DNA of 16,395 nucleotides from Candidatus Uhrbacteria bacterium (GTDB lineage Bacteria > Patescibacteriota > Patescibacteriia > UBA9934 > GWF2-40-263). Location of the stretch: positions 1 to 16,395 of the forward strand of contig JABITQ010000049.1 of assembly GCA_018700535.1 (NCBI GenBank). Reading direction: 5' to 3'. Positions 1-6,281 of this stretch are shown piece by piece; position 1 is the stretch's first letter, and every line of letters starts with the position of its first letter. The translations under genes and the position numbers were made by a program. Under the pieces are notes generated by a model. That model was not told the origin of the DNA. It saw only the letters and a list, made by a program, of their open reading frames with translations, and searched no databases.

Positions 1-148
1 CCCGGTCGGTTCGAGATGGCACTCCGCCAACTCACCGACCGGGCCTGGTCTCATAATACGTATGAGACCCGATCATTAAAGCGCAGGAGTTACTCCTGCT
101 CTCTAACGATCGAACTTCGATCAACACTGACAACTCTCTCCTGTCAGT
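1..148 (+). repeat. Array of five consecutive stem-loops (structured leader)
   Basis: Five inverted repeats follow one another with only 3 to 13 bases between them. They are: CCCGGTCGGT (1-10) with ACCGACCGGG (34-43), enclosing a smaller TGGC/GCCA stem (17-29); GGTCTCAT (47-54) with ATGAGACC (62-69); GCAGGAG (83-89) with CTCCTGC (93-99); GATCGAA (108-114) with TTCGATC (116-122), although its single-base spacer makes it more a DNA palindrome than an RNA hairpin; and ACTGACA (126-132) with TGTCAGT (142-148). All outer stems are perfect. The array ends 22 bases before the 41-residue ORF at 171, so it is probably the 5' leader of that unit or a separate structured RNA. I see no poly-T tail after any stem, so they are not simple terminators. 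The first repeat starts at base 1, so the array may extend to the left. Confidence 0.75.
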
Positions 149-170
149 TCACAACCTCTGGAGCCCCGCA

Positions 171-296
171 ATGGATCCAATCATCTCGATCATCGAGACC
201 TTCTGCCAAGATCAGGGCACAAACCCGCTGGAAGCAGCGGGAATGATTCTCCCCCTCTTGATCAGCATGGTCCCTATCAAGATCCTGCTGAGCTAA
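171..296 (+). CDS. 41-residue small hydrophobic protein, unknown function
   Basis: I do not recognise this protein. The ORF runs from ATG 171 to TAA 294-296. GGAG at 159-162 lies 8 bases before the ATG, a good ribosome binding site in a window where most genes have none. The N-terminal third (MDPIISIIETF) could be an amphipathic helix. A short polar stretch with CQDQGTN follows, and the C-terminal half (residues 24-40) is nearly all hydrophobic, reading GMILPLLISMVPIKILL, with one lysine near the end. This suggests a small membrane-associated peptide. It lies 36 bases upstream of the 119-residue membrane protein on the same strand, with no terminator between, so the two are probably co-transcribed. 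A short ORF can arise by chance; the ribosome binding site and the hydrophobic pattern are the main support. Confidence 0.5.
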   Translation: MDPIISIIETFCQDQGTNPLEAAGMILPLLISMVPIKILLS

Positions 297-332
297 ACCA
301 ACCCCGGTCCACCATGGGCCAAAGGATTCAAC

Positions 333-692
333 ATGGAGCTTTGGCTCAACATGGTTCTGGGCCACATCGTCCATTGGTACGGAGCGTGGCTTTCAAGCAC
401 TGCCCTCATCCTGGTCACCATCTGCCTCTTTTGCATGATGTTTGGTCAGGACTTGTGGGGCAAGCTTGGATCCATCTGGTTCAAGTGGTGCCTCCTCGGC
501 CCACTGACCCTGGCATGGAAAGCTGGCAAACTCCTCTTCTTTTCCCTCGGGAAGTTCGCCTTCAGCAAATCAGGCTCGAAGAAGAACGGGAAGAAGAAGG
601 GCGGTAAAGGCAGTACGTTCAACGTCAACATCAACTTCGGCGGGCGTCGCGAAGACACCAACCGAGACGGACGTCGTCGTAGTCGCAACTAG
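333..692 (+). CDS. 119-residue small membrane protein with a basic tail, unknown function
   Basis: I do not recognise the family. The start at ATG 333 is chosen because AAAGGA (321-326) sits 6 bases upstream; an ATG at 314 belongs to another, overlapping frame. Residues 17-38 form a strong transmembrane segment (WLSSTALILVTICLFCMMF). Residues 46-77 are a second long hydrophobic stretch interrupted by lysines, which may be a membrane-surface or re-entrant helix. From residue 79 the chain becomes extremely basic and Gly/Ser/Asn-rich (SKKNGKKKGGKG, later RRR near the end), as in tails that bind nucleic acid or acidic lipids. The downstream terminator at 791-818 closes the unit. Its G+C content is by eye higher than that of the rest of the window (about 58% for 481-540), which may point to a different origin. 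Confidence 0.62.
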   Translation: MELWLNMVLGHIVHWYGAWLSSTALILVTICLFCMMFGQDLWGKLGSIWFKWCLLGPLTLAWKAGKLLFFSLGKFAFSKSGSKKNGKKKGGKGSTFNVNINFGGRREDTNRDGRRRSRN

Positions 693-705
693 CCTCCCTC
701 TCAAC

Positions 706-773
706 TGGTCGTGTAGCAACGTGCACGACCAAACCCTCTGAGCTCATGAGCATCTCGTGCTCTCAGAGGGTTT
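706..773 (+). repeat. Two abutting hairpins in the 3' untranslated region
   Basis: Directly after the 119-residue ORF, TGGTCGTG (706-713) pairs with CACGACCA (724-731). AAACCCTCTGAG (731-742) pairs perfectly with CTCAGAGGGTTT (762-773) over 12 base pairs, and CATGAG (745-750) and CTCGTG (754-759) form a further inner stem with G-U pairs. The two structures share base 731. There is no T-run after 773, so these are not terminators; the real terminator follows at 791. They continue the hairpin-rich character of this transcription unit. Confidence 0.7.
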
Positions 774-790
774 CAACCCAATCTCTCCCT

Positions 791-818
791 AAAAAATCAC
801 CCTATCGGGTGGTTTTTT
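791..818 (+). terminator. Rho-independent terminator of the first small-protein unit
   Basis: AAAAAATCACCC (791-802) pairs with GGGTGGTTTTTT (807-818), with one G-U pair and the loop TATC, and the T-run lies inside and after the stem. It ends the + strand unit of the 41- and 119-residue proteins. The A-rich 5' arm means it could also work on the opposite strand, but no - strand gene lies to its right until the convergent regulator gene that ends at 1310. The AT-rich stretch 819-894 that follows holds nothing I can identify. Confidence 0.85.
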
Positions 819-894
819 GTTTGTATTACTTAACAACTAAAACTAATTCAATGATATTCCCATATTAATTAGACCCCTGCTCTGTCAGCAAATC

Positions 895-923
895 TTGACA
901 TCATCCACAATCCATGATAGTCT
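895..923 (+). promoter_or_regulatory. Promoter, extended -10 type, for the 44-residue protein unit
   Basis: A perfect TTGACA (895-900) is followed after 17 bases by TAGTCT (918-923). TG at 915-916, one base before the -10 hexamer, makes an extended -10. The predicted transcription start is near 930. The long TTG-initiated frame starting at 895 would begin on this -35 box, which argues against that start. Confidence 0.6.
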
Positions 924-931
924 TTGCTCTA

Positions 932-1034
932 GTCTCGAAACTCGGGACACCCCGCCAGAGGTTATCTGGCGCCAGTCAGACGGAGAATATTGTGTCTTTT
1001 CAGCAAACCAAAAACTCTCCGTCAATTCGGAGAG
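932..1034 (+). repeat. Structured leader with three hairpins before the 44-residue ORF
   Basis: Downstream of the promoter lie three hairpins: GTCTCG (932-937) with CGGGAC (943-948), containing one G-U pair; CGCCAGA (953-959) with TCTGGCG (965-971); and CTCTCCG (1015-1021) with CGGAGAG (1028-1034). The last arm contains the GGAG ribosome binding site (1029-1032) of the ORF at 1039, so this hairpin would hide the binding site when folded. This suggests, by inference, control of translation by RNA structure. Confidence 0.5.
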
Positions 1035-1038
1035 CATC

Positions 1039-1173
1039 ATGAGAATCAGCAGTGATCAACACGGAAACAACCAAGTCGAAATGATCCTAGGTCAAAACCA
1101 GGACAACCACGACTTTCGTTTCACAAATCACATGTTCAAAGGAACAACTTGCTGTTTCCTCGGCGGCGGTTAG
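1039..1173 (+). CDS. 44-residue small protein, unknown function
   Basis: I do not recognise this product. The ORF runs from ATG 1039 to TAG 1171-1173, with GGAG (1029-1032) 6 bases upstream. It has a hydrophilic Asn/Gln/His-rich N-terminal part (MRISSDQHGNNQ, then GQNQDNHDF) and a compact C-terminus ending KGTTCCFLGGG with two adjacent cysteines and a glycine run. The polar leader-like part followed by a Thr/Cys/Gly core faintly recalls peptide precursors, but no modifying enzyme is nearby and this is speculation. The frame stays open upstream to a TTG at 895, giving 92 residues, but that TTG lies in the -35 box of the promoter. A terminator follows at 1271. It is either a small structured-RNA-controlled protein or an accidental ORF in a non-coding RNA. 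Confidence 0.42.
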   Translation: MRISSDQHGNNQVEMILGQNQDNHDFRFTNHMFKGTTCCFLGGG

Positions 1174-1224
1174 CAACAGAAAAGAAAATTAAAAGACACT
1201 AAGACATTCTCCTACGACAATTAC

Positions 1225-1263
1225 GTTGCTCTCACACGCACGAGCAACATGTGCAAATGCACA
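1225..1263 (+). repeat. Two short hairpins after the 44-residue ORF
   Basis: GTTGCTC (1225-1231) pairs with GAGCAAC (1242-1248), and TGTGC (1250-1254) pairs with GCACA (1259-1263). They precede the terminator and repeat the arrangement seen after the 119-residue ORF: extra stems, then a terminator. The rest of the gap between 1174 and 1309 is A-rich and otherwise featureless. Confidence 0.5.
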
Positions 1264-1270
1264 ACGCGAA

Positions 1271-1294
1271 AGCCCCCAATTTTCACTGGGGGCT
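1271..1294 (+). terminator. Terminator between convergent genes
   Basis: AGCCCCCA (1271-1278) pairs with TGGGGGCT (1287-1294) around an 8-base loop, followed by ATTATTATT on the + strand. It ends the 44-residue protein unit. On the - strand only a short T-run follows (CTTTCGCG), so it may also stop the TrmB-type gene that ends at 1310, but less efficiently. Confidence 0.75.
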
Positions 1295-1309
1295 ATTATT
1301 ATTCCTAAA

Positions 1310-2083
1310 TTATTCTGCGAACTGTTCTGAACCAACCCAAGCCATTTCAAACAGTGCGCGTACTACATCAGCAATTTCTTTGCTAATCAAGATCGCAGAG
1401 ATCACTGACGACTTGTGCGAGAAAAGATAAATGTGATCCCCTCTCACTGACAGCTCTCCATGAATCGGAAACTTTGCCGCAGAGATTATACGCATCTCTA
1501 CACCAGGTGCTTCTGGAAGTTGAGATCGATCAGGCTTGTCCATAATCGCCAGCACACGTCCTTTTACACCACGCTTCACCATTCGTTTAATGTGTTCATC
1601 ACGATCATGAAGAATCTCTTCCATTGCATGAACTTGATCAACAGGAACGATCTGAATGAAATCACCGTCCAACTTTTCAAAAGAAAGTCGTGATGTCTCA
1701 AGCCCCTCAACCCCTTCCAGATATCGAACCGATGGCTTTGCTCCCTCAGCATTATAAAGAGTACCAAGCATTGGCAAGATACGACTCAACTCCCCCGCTC
1801 TTGAATCAAGTGCTTTGCGCTCATGGTCGATGATGCTCATCAAACGCTCCGGACTCTCTGGTGCGTACAACTTTTTCTTTCCCTTGGTAAACGCCGACAT
1901 AAGCCCACGTCCACTAAGCGACTCGATCATGACGTAAGTCGTTGCACGGTTCACTTTTGATTTGTGCGAAATATCCTGAACACTAGCAGGGCCAAGCTCA
2001 AGGGATGCTAAATATACAGCGGACTCTTTGTCAGAGAGACCGAGATGTTTAAGATCTGCTGTTAATGGATTTGTTTCATTCAT
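1310..2083 (-). CDS. TrmB family transcriptional regulator
   Basis: The protein has 257 residues from ATG 2083. An N-terminal winged helix (about residues 14-75) has the order typical of the TrmB sugar-responsive family: LGLSDKESAVYLASLELG, then the recognition region SVQDISHKSKVNRATTYVM, then a basic wing KGKKKLYAP. A short helical linker (85-105) probably mediates dimerisation. The C-terminal part (about 118-250) resembles the ligand-binding domain of these regulators. Starts further upstream (TTG/GTG-type at 2134, ATG at 2107) are rejected: the ATG at 2107 overlaps the -10 box of its own promoter (TATAAT, 2106-2111). It is the last gene of the glycan/MreB operon, 23 bases after the upstream stop, and can be transcribed separately. 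Family members in other organisms control sugar metabolism genes; the target here is unknown. Confidence 0.85.
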   Translation of the reverse strand: MNETNPLTADLKHLGLSDKESAVYLASLELGPASVQDISHKSKVNRATTYVMIESLSGRGLMSAFTKGKKKLYAPESPERLMSIIDHERKALDSRAGELSRILPMLGTLYNAEGAKPSVRYLEGVEGLETSRLSFEKLDGDFIQIVPVDQVHAMEEILHDRDEHIKRMVKRGVKGRVLAIMDKPDRSQLPEAPGVEMRIISAAKFPIHGELSVRGDHIYLFSHKSSVISAILISKEIADVVRALFEMAWVGSEQFAE

Positions 2084-2105
2084 AGGGTTGTTGATAAGTA
2101 CTGAC

Positions 2106-2134
2106 ATTATACTAGAGAGCGCAACACCTCCCAA
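2106..2134 (-). promoter_or_regulatory. Internal promoter for the TrmB-type gene
   Basis: On the - strand, TTGGGA (2134-2129), 17 bases, then a perfect TATAAT (2111-2106). It lies inside the last codons of the glycosyltransferase gene, and the -10 box overlaps that gene's stop codon. The predicted start of transcription is near 2099, which leaves a leader of about 16 bases and no ribosome binding site before ATG 2083. The regulator can therefore be made without the upstream operon. Confidence 0.6.
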
Positions 2135-3219
2135 GTCTTTGCGGCGGTGTTATCCCACGAAAACATTTTTACGCGCTCAAGTCCTTTTGCTACCAACCCT
2201 TCTCGAAGCGTTGCATCCTGCGCAATATGCGCCATCGCACGCGCCCAAGCATTCGGTTCGTTCGGTGATGCGTACAATGCAGCATCTCCACACACTTCTC
2301 GGTGCGGTGGAATATCTGAGGTGATCAGTGGTGTGCCTGCGCGCATCGCATCGAGGTTTGGAATACCGAACCCTTCGTAGTTTGATGGAAACAAGAATGC
2401 CGTCGCGGACTTTATCAATGTCTGAACCTCATTATCTGGACGGTAACCAAGAAGCTTAATCTGGTCCTTATGCTTTGAAACTTTTAAATACTGAGTTAGC
2501 TCTCTTGCACCAAACCCAGGCGATCCAACCAACACCAGCTCAAACGGATCCCCCACCCCACGTGTATTTTTAAACAATTCAAATGCACGCAAAAGCGTGG
2601 TGACATTTTTCTTTTTTTCTAAACGCCCCACATACAAAAAGTAATGCGACCCAAGACGATGACGCTGCAACGCATCACTTGTTACAGAAGGATCAATTGC
2701 CGTTGGCGCCTCAAGTGTTACACTCATCCTATCTGCTGCCACACGATACACCTCCATCAACTCTTGCTTTGTAAACTCTGATGGCACGAGAATCTTTGCT
2801 GCTTTTTTAATCGCAGACTTTGTTGAACGCACGAGTCGTTTACGCACAGACGAATCATACAGATCAGGCCTTCGAGCAAAACCAATATCATGCACGGTTG
2901 TTACAAGATTTTTTGACGACTTGATCGGAGGAGCTTGCCCTGGCACAAACAATACGTCTGGTGCGCGCCGCAACATCTCCCAGCTCATACGCAATTTCAT
3001 CCAACCACCCCCGAGCGGCCATCCAAGCACCTTGCTCTCCCATCCCTCTCCCAACTTAGCCAAGTCACCCTCAAGAGGTTTGTTGGAATACAAAAACACA
3101 CGCTCTCCCTCTAAGAGTGCGTGTGTCTTCATTGCCTGAATCAAATTCCTAGAATAATTCTCAACGCCTGTGCGCTTAAGTTTATTCGCCGAGGATGCAT
3201 CGATTCCAAATGTAGGCAT
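2107..3219 (-). CDS. Glycosyltransferase family 4 (GT-B fold)
   Basis: A 370-residue GT-B enzyme of normal length that probably transfers a sugar from a nucleotide sugar onto a growing surface glycan at the cytoplasmic face of the membrane. The N-terminal acceptor domain starts with FGIDASSANKLKRTGVENY, containing the glycine-rich loop, and has TVHDIGF at 108-114. The C-terminal donor domain starts with YVGRLEKKKN (196-205) and carries the PSNYEGFGIPNLDAMRAG block (278-295). In the family's E-x7-E donor-binding motif the second acidic residue is Asp290 rather than the usual Glu, a conservative change. There is no membrane segment. The gene starts 8 bases after the mreB stop, without a clear ribosome binding site, and is part of the envelope operon. 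Substrate and linkage cannot be read from the sequence. Confidence 0.92.
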   Translation of the reverse strand: MPTFGIDASSANKLKRTGVENYSRNLIQAMKTHALLEGERVFLYSNKPLEGDLAKLGEGWESKVLGWPLGGGWMKLRMSWEMLRRAPDVLFVPGQAPPIKSSKNLVTTVHDIGFARRPDLYDSSVRKRLVRSTKSAIKKAAKILVPSEFTKQELMEVYRVAADRMSVTLEAPTAIDPSVTSDALQRHRLGSHYFLYVGRLEKKKNVTTLLRAFELFKNTRGVGDPFELVLVGSPGFGARELTQYLKVSKHKDQIKLLGYRPDNEVQTLIKSATAFLFPSNYEGFGIPNLDAMRAGTPLITSDIPPHREVCGDAALYASPNEPNAWARAMAHIAQDATLREGLVAKGLERVKMFSWDNTAAKTWEVLRSLV

Positions 3220-3227
3220 AATGTGGT

Positions 3228-4232
3228 TTAACTCGTAAAGATAGAACGCTTGTACGCATCCAAGTTTTCAAGTGCGATTCCTGTGCCCTTTGCCACACAT
3301 TGCTGTGGGTCCTCTGCCAAGAACGTTGGAACACCTGTTGCTTCTGCGATAAGAGTGTCGAGGTTTCGAAGTTGTGAGGAGCCACCTGAAAGAACAATTC
3401 CTTTGTCCATCACGTCCGCTGAAAGTTCTGGTGGAGTTTTGTGAAGCACTTCTTTTACTGTATTGATGATTCCTTCAAGTTCGTCCTGGATTGCGGCAGT
3501 TACATCGTCTGATGTCACCTCAATCACCTTTGGAAGTCCAGTAACCATATCGCGCCCCTTCACCTCCATCGACAACTTGTCCGGTAGGTACATAGCCGCA
3601 CCAATCTGGATCTTAATGTCTTCACTCGTTCGCTCACCAATCGCGAGTCCGTACTTGCGACGAATATATTCAGAAATCGACGCATCAAACTTTACACCAC
3701 CAATACGCACAGACTCTGACGCCACAATTCCCCCAAGGGAAATCACCGCCATCTCTGAGGTCCCTCCACCGATATCGATAATCATGTGACCAGACGGCGA
3801 ACCAATCGGAATGTTCGCGCCAATTGCCGCCACAATAGGCTCACTAATAATGTATGCAGCCTTGGCTCCAGCCGCTAGCGTTGCATCAATCACCGCTCGA
3901 CGCTCAGTCGATGTGATTCCACCCGGCACCGCCACCATTACCTCTGGTCTAAAAATTCTAATCCCTCCAAGAGCTTTGTTAATAAAATAACGAATCATCG
4001 CCTCAGTTGTCCTATAGTCTGCGATCACTCCATCTTTGAGTGGACGACGCGCAACGATAGTATCAGGCGTGCGCCCAAGCATATCCTTTGCCTCCTTACC
4101 CACAGCAAGAACTTTTTTATCAATATAAGAAATAGCTACCACGGACGGCTCATGAATAATAATCCCTCGCTTAGGAAGATAAACAAGAACCGTAGTGGTT
4201 CCAAGATCAATACCAACTTTTTTCTGAAACAT
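3228..4232 (-). CDS. mreB: Rod shape-determining protein MreB
   Basis: A 334-residue bacterial actin homologue of full length. It forms membrane-associated ATP-driven filaments that position peptidoglycan synthesis. Phosphate loop 1 is GIDLGTTT (7-14), phosphate loop 2 is DIGGGTSE (153-160), and the adenosine-binding motif is GIVLSGGSSQLRNLD (278-292). Glu131 in the ISEP motif matches the conserved active-site region. The N-terminus MFQKKVGIDLG fits the usual start, so ATG 4232 is right. No separate mreC or mreD is visible next to it. Instead it sits between a DUF4012 gene (22 bases upstream) and a glycosyltransferase (8 bases downstream), which links shape control to surface glycan synthesis. 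Confidence 0.97.
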   Translation of the reverse strand: MFQKKVGIDLGTTTVLVYLPKRGIIIHEPSVVAISYIDKKVLAVGKEAKDMLGRTPDTIVARRPLKDGVIADYRTTEAMIRYFINKALGGIRIFRPEVMVAVPGGITSTERRAVIDATLAAGAKAAYIISEPIVAAIGANIPIGSPSGHMIIDIGGGTSEMAVISLGGIVASESVRIGGVKFDASISEYIRRKYGLAIGERTSEDIKIQIGAAMYLPDKLSMEVKGRDMVTGLPKVIEVTSDDVTAAIQDELEGIINTVKEVLHKTPPELSADVMDKGIVLSGGSSQLRNLDTLIAEATGVPTFLAEDPQQCVAKGTGIALENLDAYKRSIFTS

Positions 4233-4254
4233 AATTCTGAATTACTACTGGAAT

Positions 4255-6279
4255 CTAGAGCTCCACACCAAACAACAGGTCTTGATCTAAAATAGTGTTC
4301 ACCAAATACGTATCGTCTCCCCACTCACCAGAAGACTCAGCGGGTGTAGCATGTGTCACATTTTTATCAAAATCGAGGTCGAGAGTCAACGTACGGTCAA
4401 GGGCCCCGATCTGCTTATAGACTGTTAAATCGTAGCCTCCTTTCTTAATTGCCTTTACAACAGTTTTTGCGAGCTCGTACTCAAACACCAACTCTTTGGT
4501 ATGTCCTGGCTCAACAGATGTAAACGCACCAAAGACACTCAATCCAAGTTCTTCAGATACATCCACCACCCCCACAGCACCAGAAGGATTTTGCACAAGA
4601 TCATTTAAAAGCATCCCTTCCCCACGAATCAACTTTGTCCCAGCAGGTGTATACAAGCGCGCATATGTTCTATACCGACTCGTCTTCCAATCAAACGCCC
4701 CTGTGTGGTCGTATGTAATCGTTGTGCGTCCAACAAAATCACCAGACTGATTTCGACCGATCTCATACTTGATTGAGCGATCAACAACTGGATCAGATTT
4801 TAAGCTAGCCAAGTTTGCATCCACAACCATCTGCACATCAACTGTCTCAGGTAACACACGCCCACCCCAACCAATCTTCGTCAACGTATCTTCTAGCACT
4901 TGATCACTGCTATAAAACACAAGATGCTTGTGAATCAAAGCTTTTTCAACAGAATCAATAACCTCTCCCCACCCTGAAAGCGGAAGCGCAAACAACTCTG
5001 ACTTCACTTTGTTAACTAAGTCAGCAAGAATTTCTTTGCGCTGCTCGGGTGGAAGCCCACTAGCAAGATACCCACGCTCAACCTGGTACTCAAGAAGATC
5101 TGCAACGTTGTCAGAAGTAAAGGTTTGTCCAGACACTGTAATGTTTCCCAAAATTGAAAGTAGGTCTGCAACAAATGTTGGTGTCATACCAATCACTCCA
5201 TCTACTCGAAGCGCGGTTGGGATCTCTTCCCTTTGTTCTTGGCTCAAAGAATTTACTTCCTCAAGAAACCTACTCGTTGCAACCACAGAACTTGTTGCAA
5301 AATCTGGTGACCAATTACTGTCGCGAAAAAACCATTTGGTCGTTGCGTTGTAAGCCTGGATTGCTGCCGGAGCCTCGATGGTCACTGATGCCTCCGCGGC
5401 ATCATCTAGCGTGTAGACGTCCGCGGTCTCAAACTCTGAGATATCTCCACCCTCTAAACGCAACACTCCATAAGATCCAATAAATCCTCCACCAGGCCTC
5501 AGCTCGTTATTGTTTAAAAATAGAAACAGTTGCGTCTTCTCACCACGAACACCTCCCATCTCAGGCAATACACGCGCTGCCACTGCAATGCTTGTTAAGT
5601 ATTCTTTTGATTGAACAAGATCTGTATACAAGGACTCTGTCACAGAAACTAACGGACCAAGGAACTGATCAGAGGCCGCAAGCTTAAGTTCATCCTCAGC
5701 AATATTGAGACGCGCAATCAACAACTCAAGCTCATCAGCAGATGCCGAGATTCGCTCTAAGATTGCAAGTTTGGTGTCAGCAGGAAGATCTTCATATGTT
5801 ACAGATGGTTCAAGTCCTTCTTTTACATCTTCAAAATAAGACTCGCTCAACCCAGAAAGCTGCAACAAATCCTCGCCAATCACAAGTAGTTCACCAAGCG
5901 AATCTGTAACCTCTGAAGCAGATGAGAGCAAACCTCCGCTGGTACGAATCGTCGAGCCTACAAAAGGCAGAAACCCAGTTGGACGCAGCCAGTTCATGCG
6001 CTTGTCCGCAGAAGCAAAGGACTCATGTGCTGATTCGAGCTGTTCTTTTGCAGAATCAAACTCGAATGCAAGCGCAGCCTTGCGCGCACCAAACAAAGAA
6101 TCTCTTCCATCAAACACATCAGCAACAAGTTGCCCAAGCACAAGTGAAACAATAACCACGTACATAACAGCAAGAACAAAGACGAACGCAAAAACCTTCC
6201 TTAGCTTTCGCCAAAGATTCTTGCGAGCCTTTTCCTTGTTTGGCTCCATCGTATGCAAGTAATTCTCGGAATGAGACAT
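4255..6279 (-). CDS. DUF4012 domain-containing envelope protein
   Basis: A 674-residue membrane-anchored protein. A basic N-terminal tail (KARKNLWRKLRK) is followed by one transmembrane helix at about 29-49, so the large remainder is predicted outside the membrane. Residues 62-240 are mostly helical and charged, including coiled-coil-like stretches. The DUF4012 signature follows: NNNELRPGGGFIGSYG (256-271) and later WFFRDSNWSPDFATSS (316-331). The rest is rich in beta structure. DUF4012 proteins are common in CPR and in some Actinobacteria and Chloroflexi, often near glycan genes; their biochemical role is not established. The start codon lies 2 bases after the upstream glycosyltransferase stop, so the two are translationally linked. 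ATG at codon 11 is an alternative start. Confidence 0.9.
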   Translation of the reverse strand: MSHSENYLHTMEPNKEKARKNLWRKLRKVFAFVFVLAVMYVVIVSLVLGQLVADVFDGRDSLFGARKAALAFEFDSAKEQLESAHESFASADKRMNWLRPTGFLPFVGSTIRTSGGLLSSASEVTDSLGELLVIGEDLLQLSGLSESYFEDVKEGLEPSVTYEDLPADTKLAILERISASADELELLIARLNIAEDELKLAASDQFLGPLVSVTESLYTDLVQSKEYLTSIAVAARVLPEMGGVRGEKTQLFLFLNNNELRPGGGFIGSYGVLRLEGGDISEFETADVYTLDDAAEASVTIEAPAAIQAYNATTKWFFRDSNWSPDFATSSVVATSRFLEEVNSLSQEQREEIPTALRVDGVIGMTPTFVADLLSILGNITVSGQTFTSDNVADLLEYQVERGYLASGLPPEQRKEILADLVNKVKSELFALPLSGWGEVIDSVEKALIHKHLVFYSSDQVLEDTLTKIGWGGRVLPETVDVQMVVDANLASLKSDPVVDRSIKYEIGRNQSGDFVGRTTITYDHTGAFDWKTSRYRTYARLYTPAGTKLIRGEGMLLNDLVQNPSGAVGVVDVSEELGLSVFGAFTSVEPGHTKELVFEYELAKTVVKAIKKGGYDLTVYKQIGALDRTLTLDLDFDKNVTHATPAESSGEWGDDTYLVNTILDQDLLFGVEL

Positions 6280-6281
6280 GA

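Noticed and set aside
1..43. tRNA 3' end suggested by GGTTCGAGA and a later CCA
   Set aside because: With TTCGAGA as the T-loop, the flanking bases do not pair as a T-stem and the CCA falls at the wrong distance. The perfect outer 10 bp inverted repeat explains the segment better.
314..607. 97-codon ORF starting at ATG 314
   Set aside because: It overlaps the 119-residue ORF in another frame, has a His/Pro/Arg-rich composition without membrane or domain pattern, and its ATG has no ribosome binding site, whereas AAAGGA precedes ATG 333.
1..1300. CRISPR array or attC-like cassette array
   Set aside because: The stems differ in sequence, there is no repeated unit with regular spacers, and no cas or integrase gene is present in the window.
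2084..2134. Upstream starts for the TrmB-type gene (2134 and 2107)
   Set aside because: The ATG at 2107 overlaps the TATAAT box, and the codons 2084-2134 cover the gene's own promoter; the conserved domain begins well after ATG 2083.
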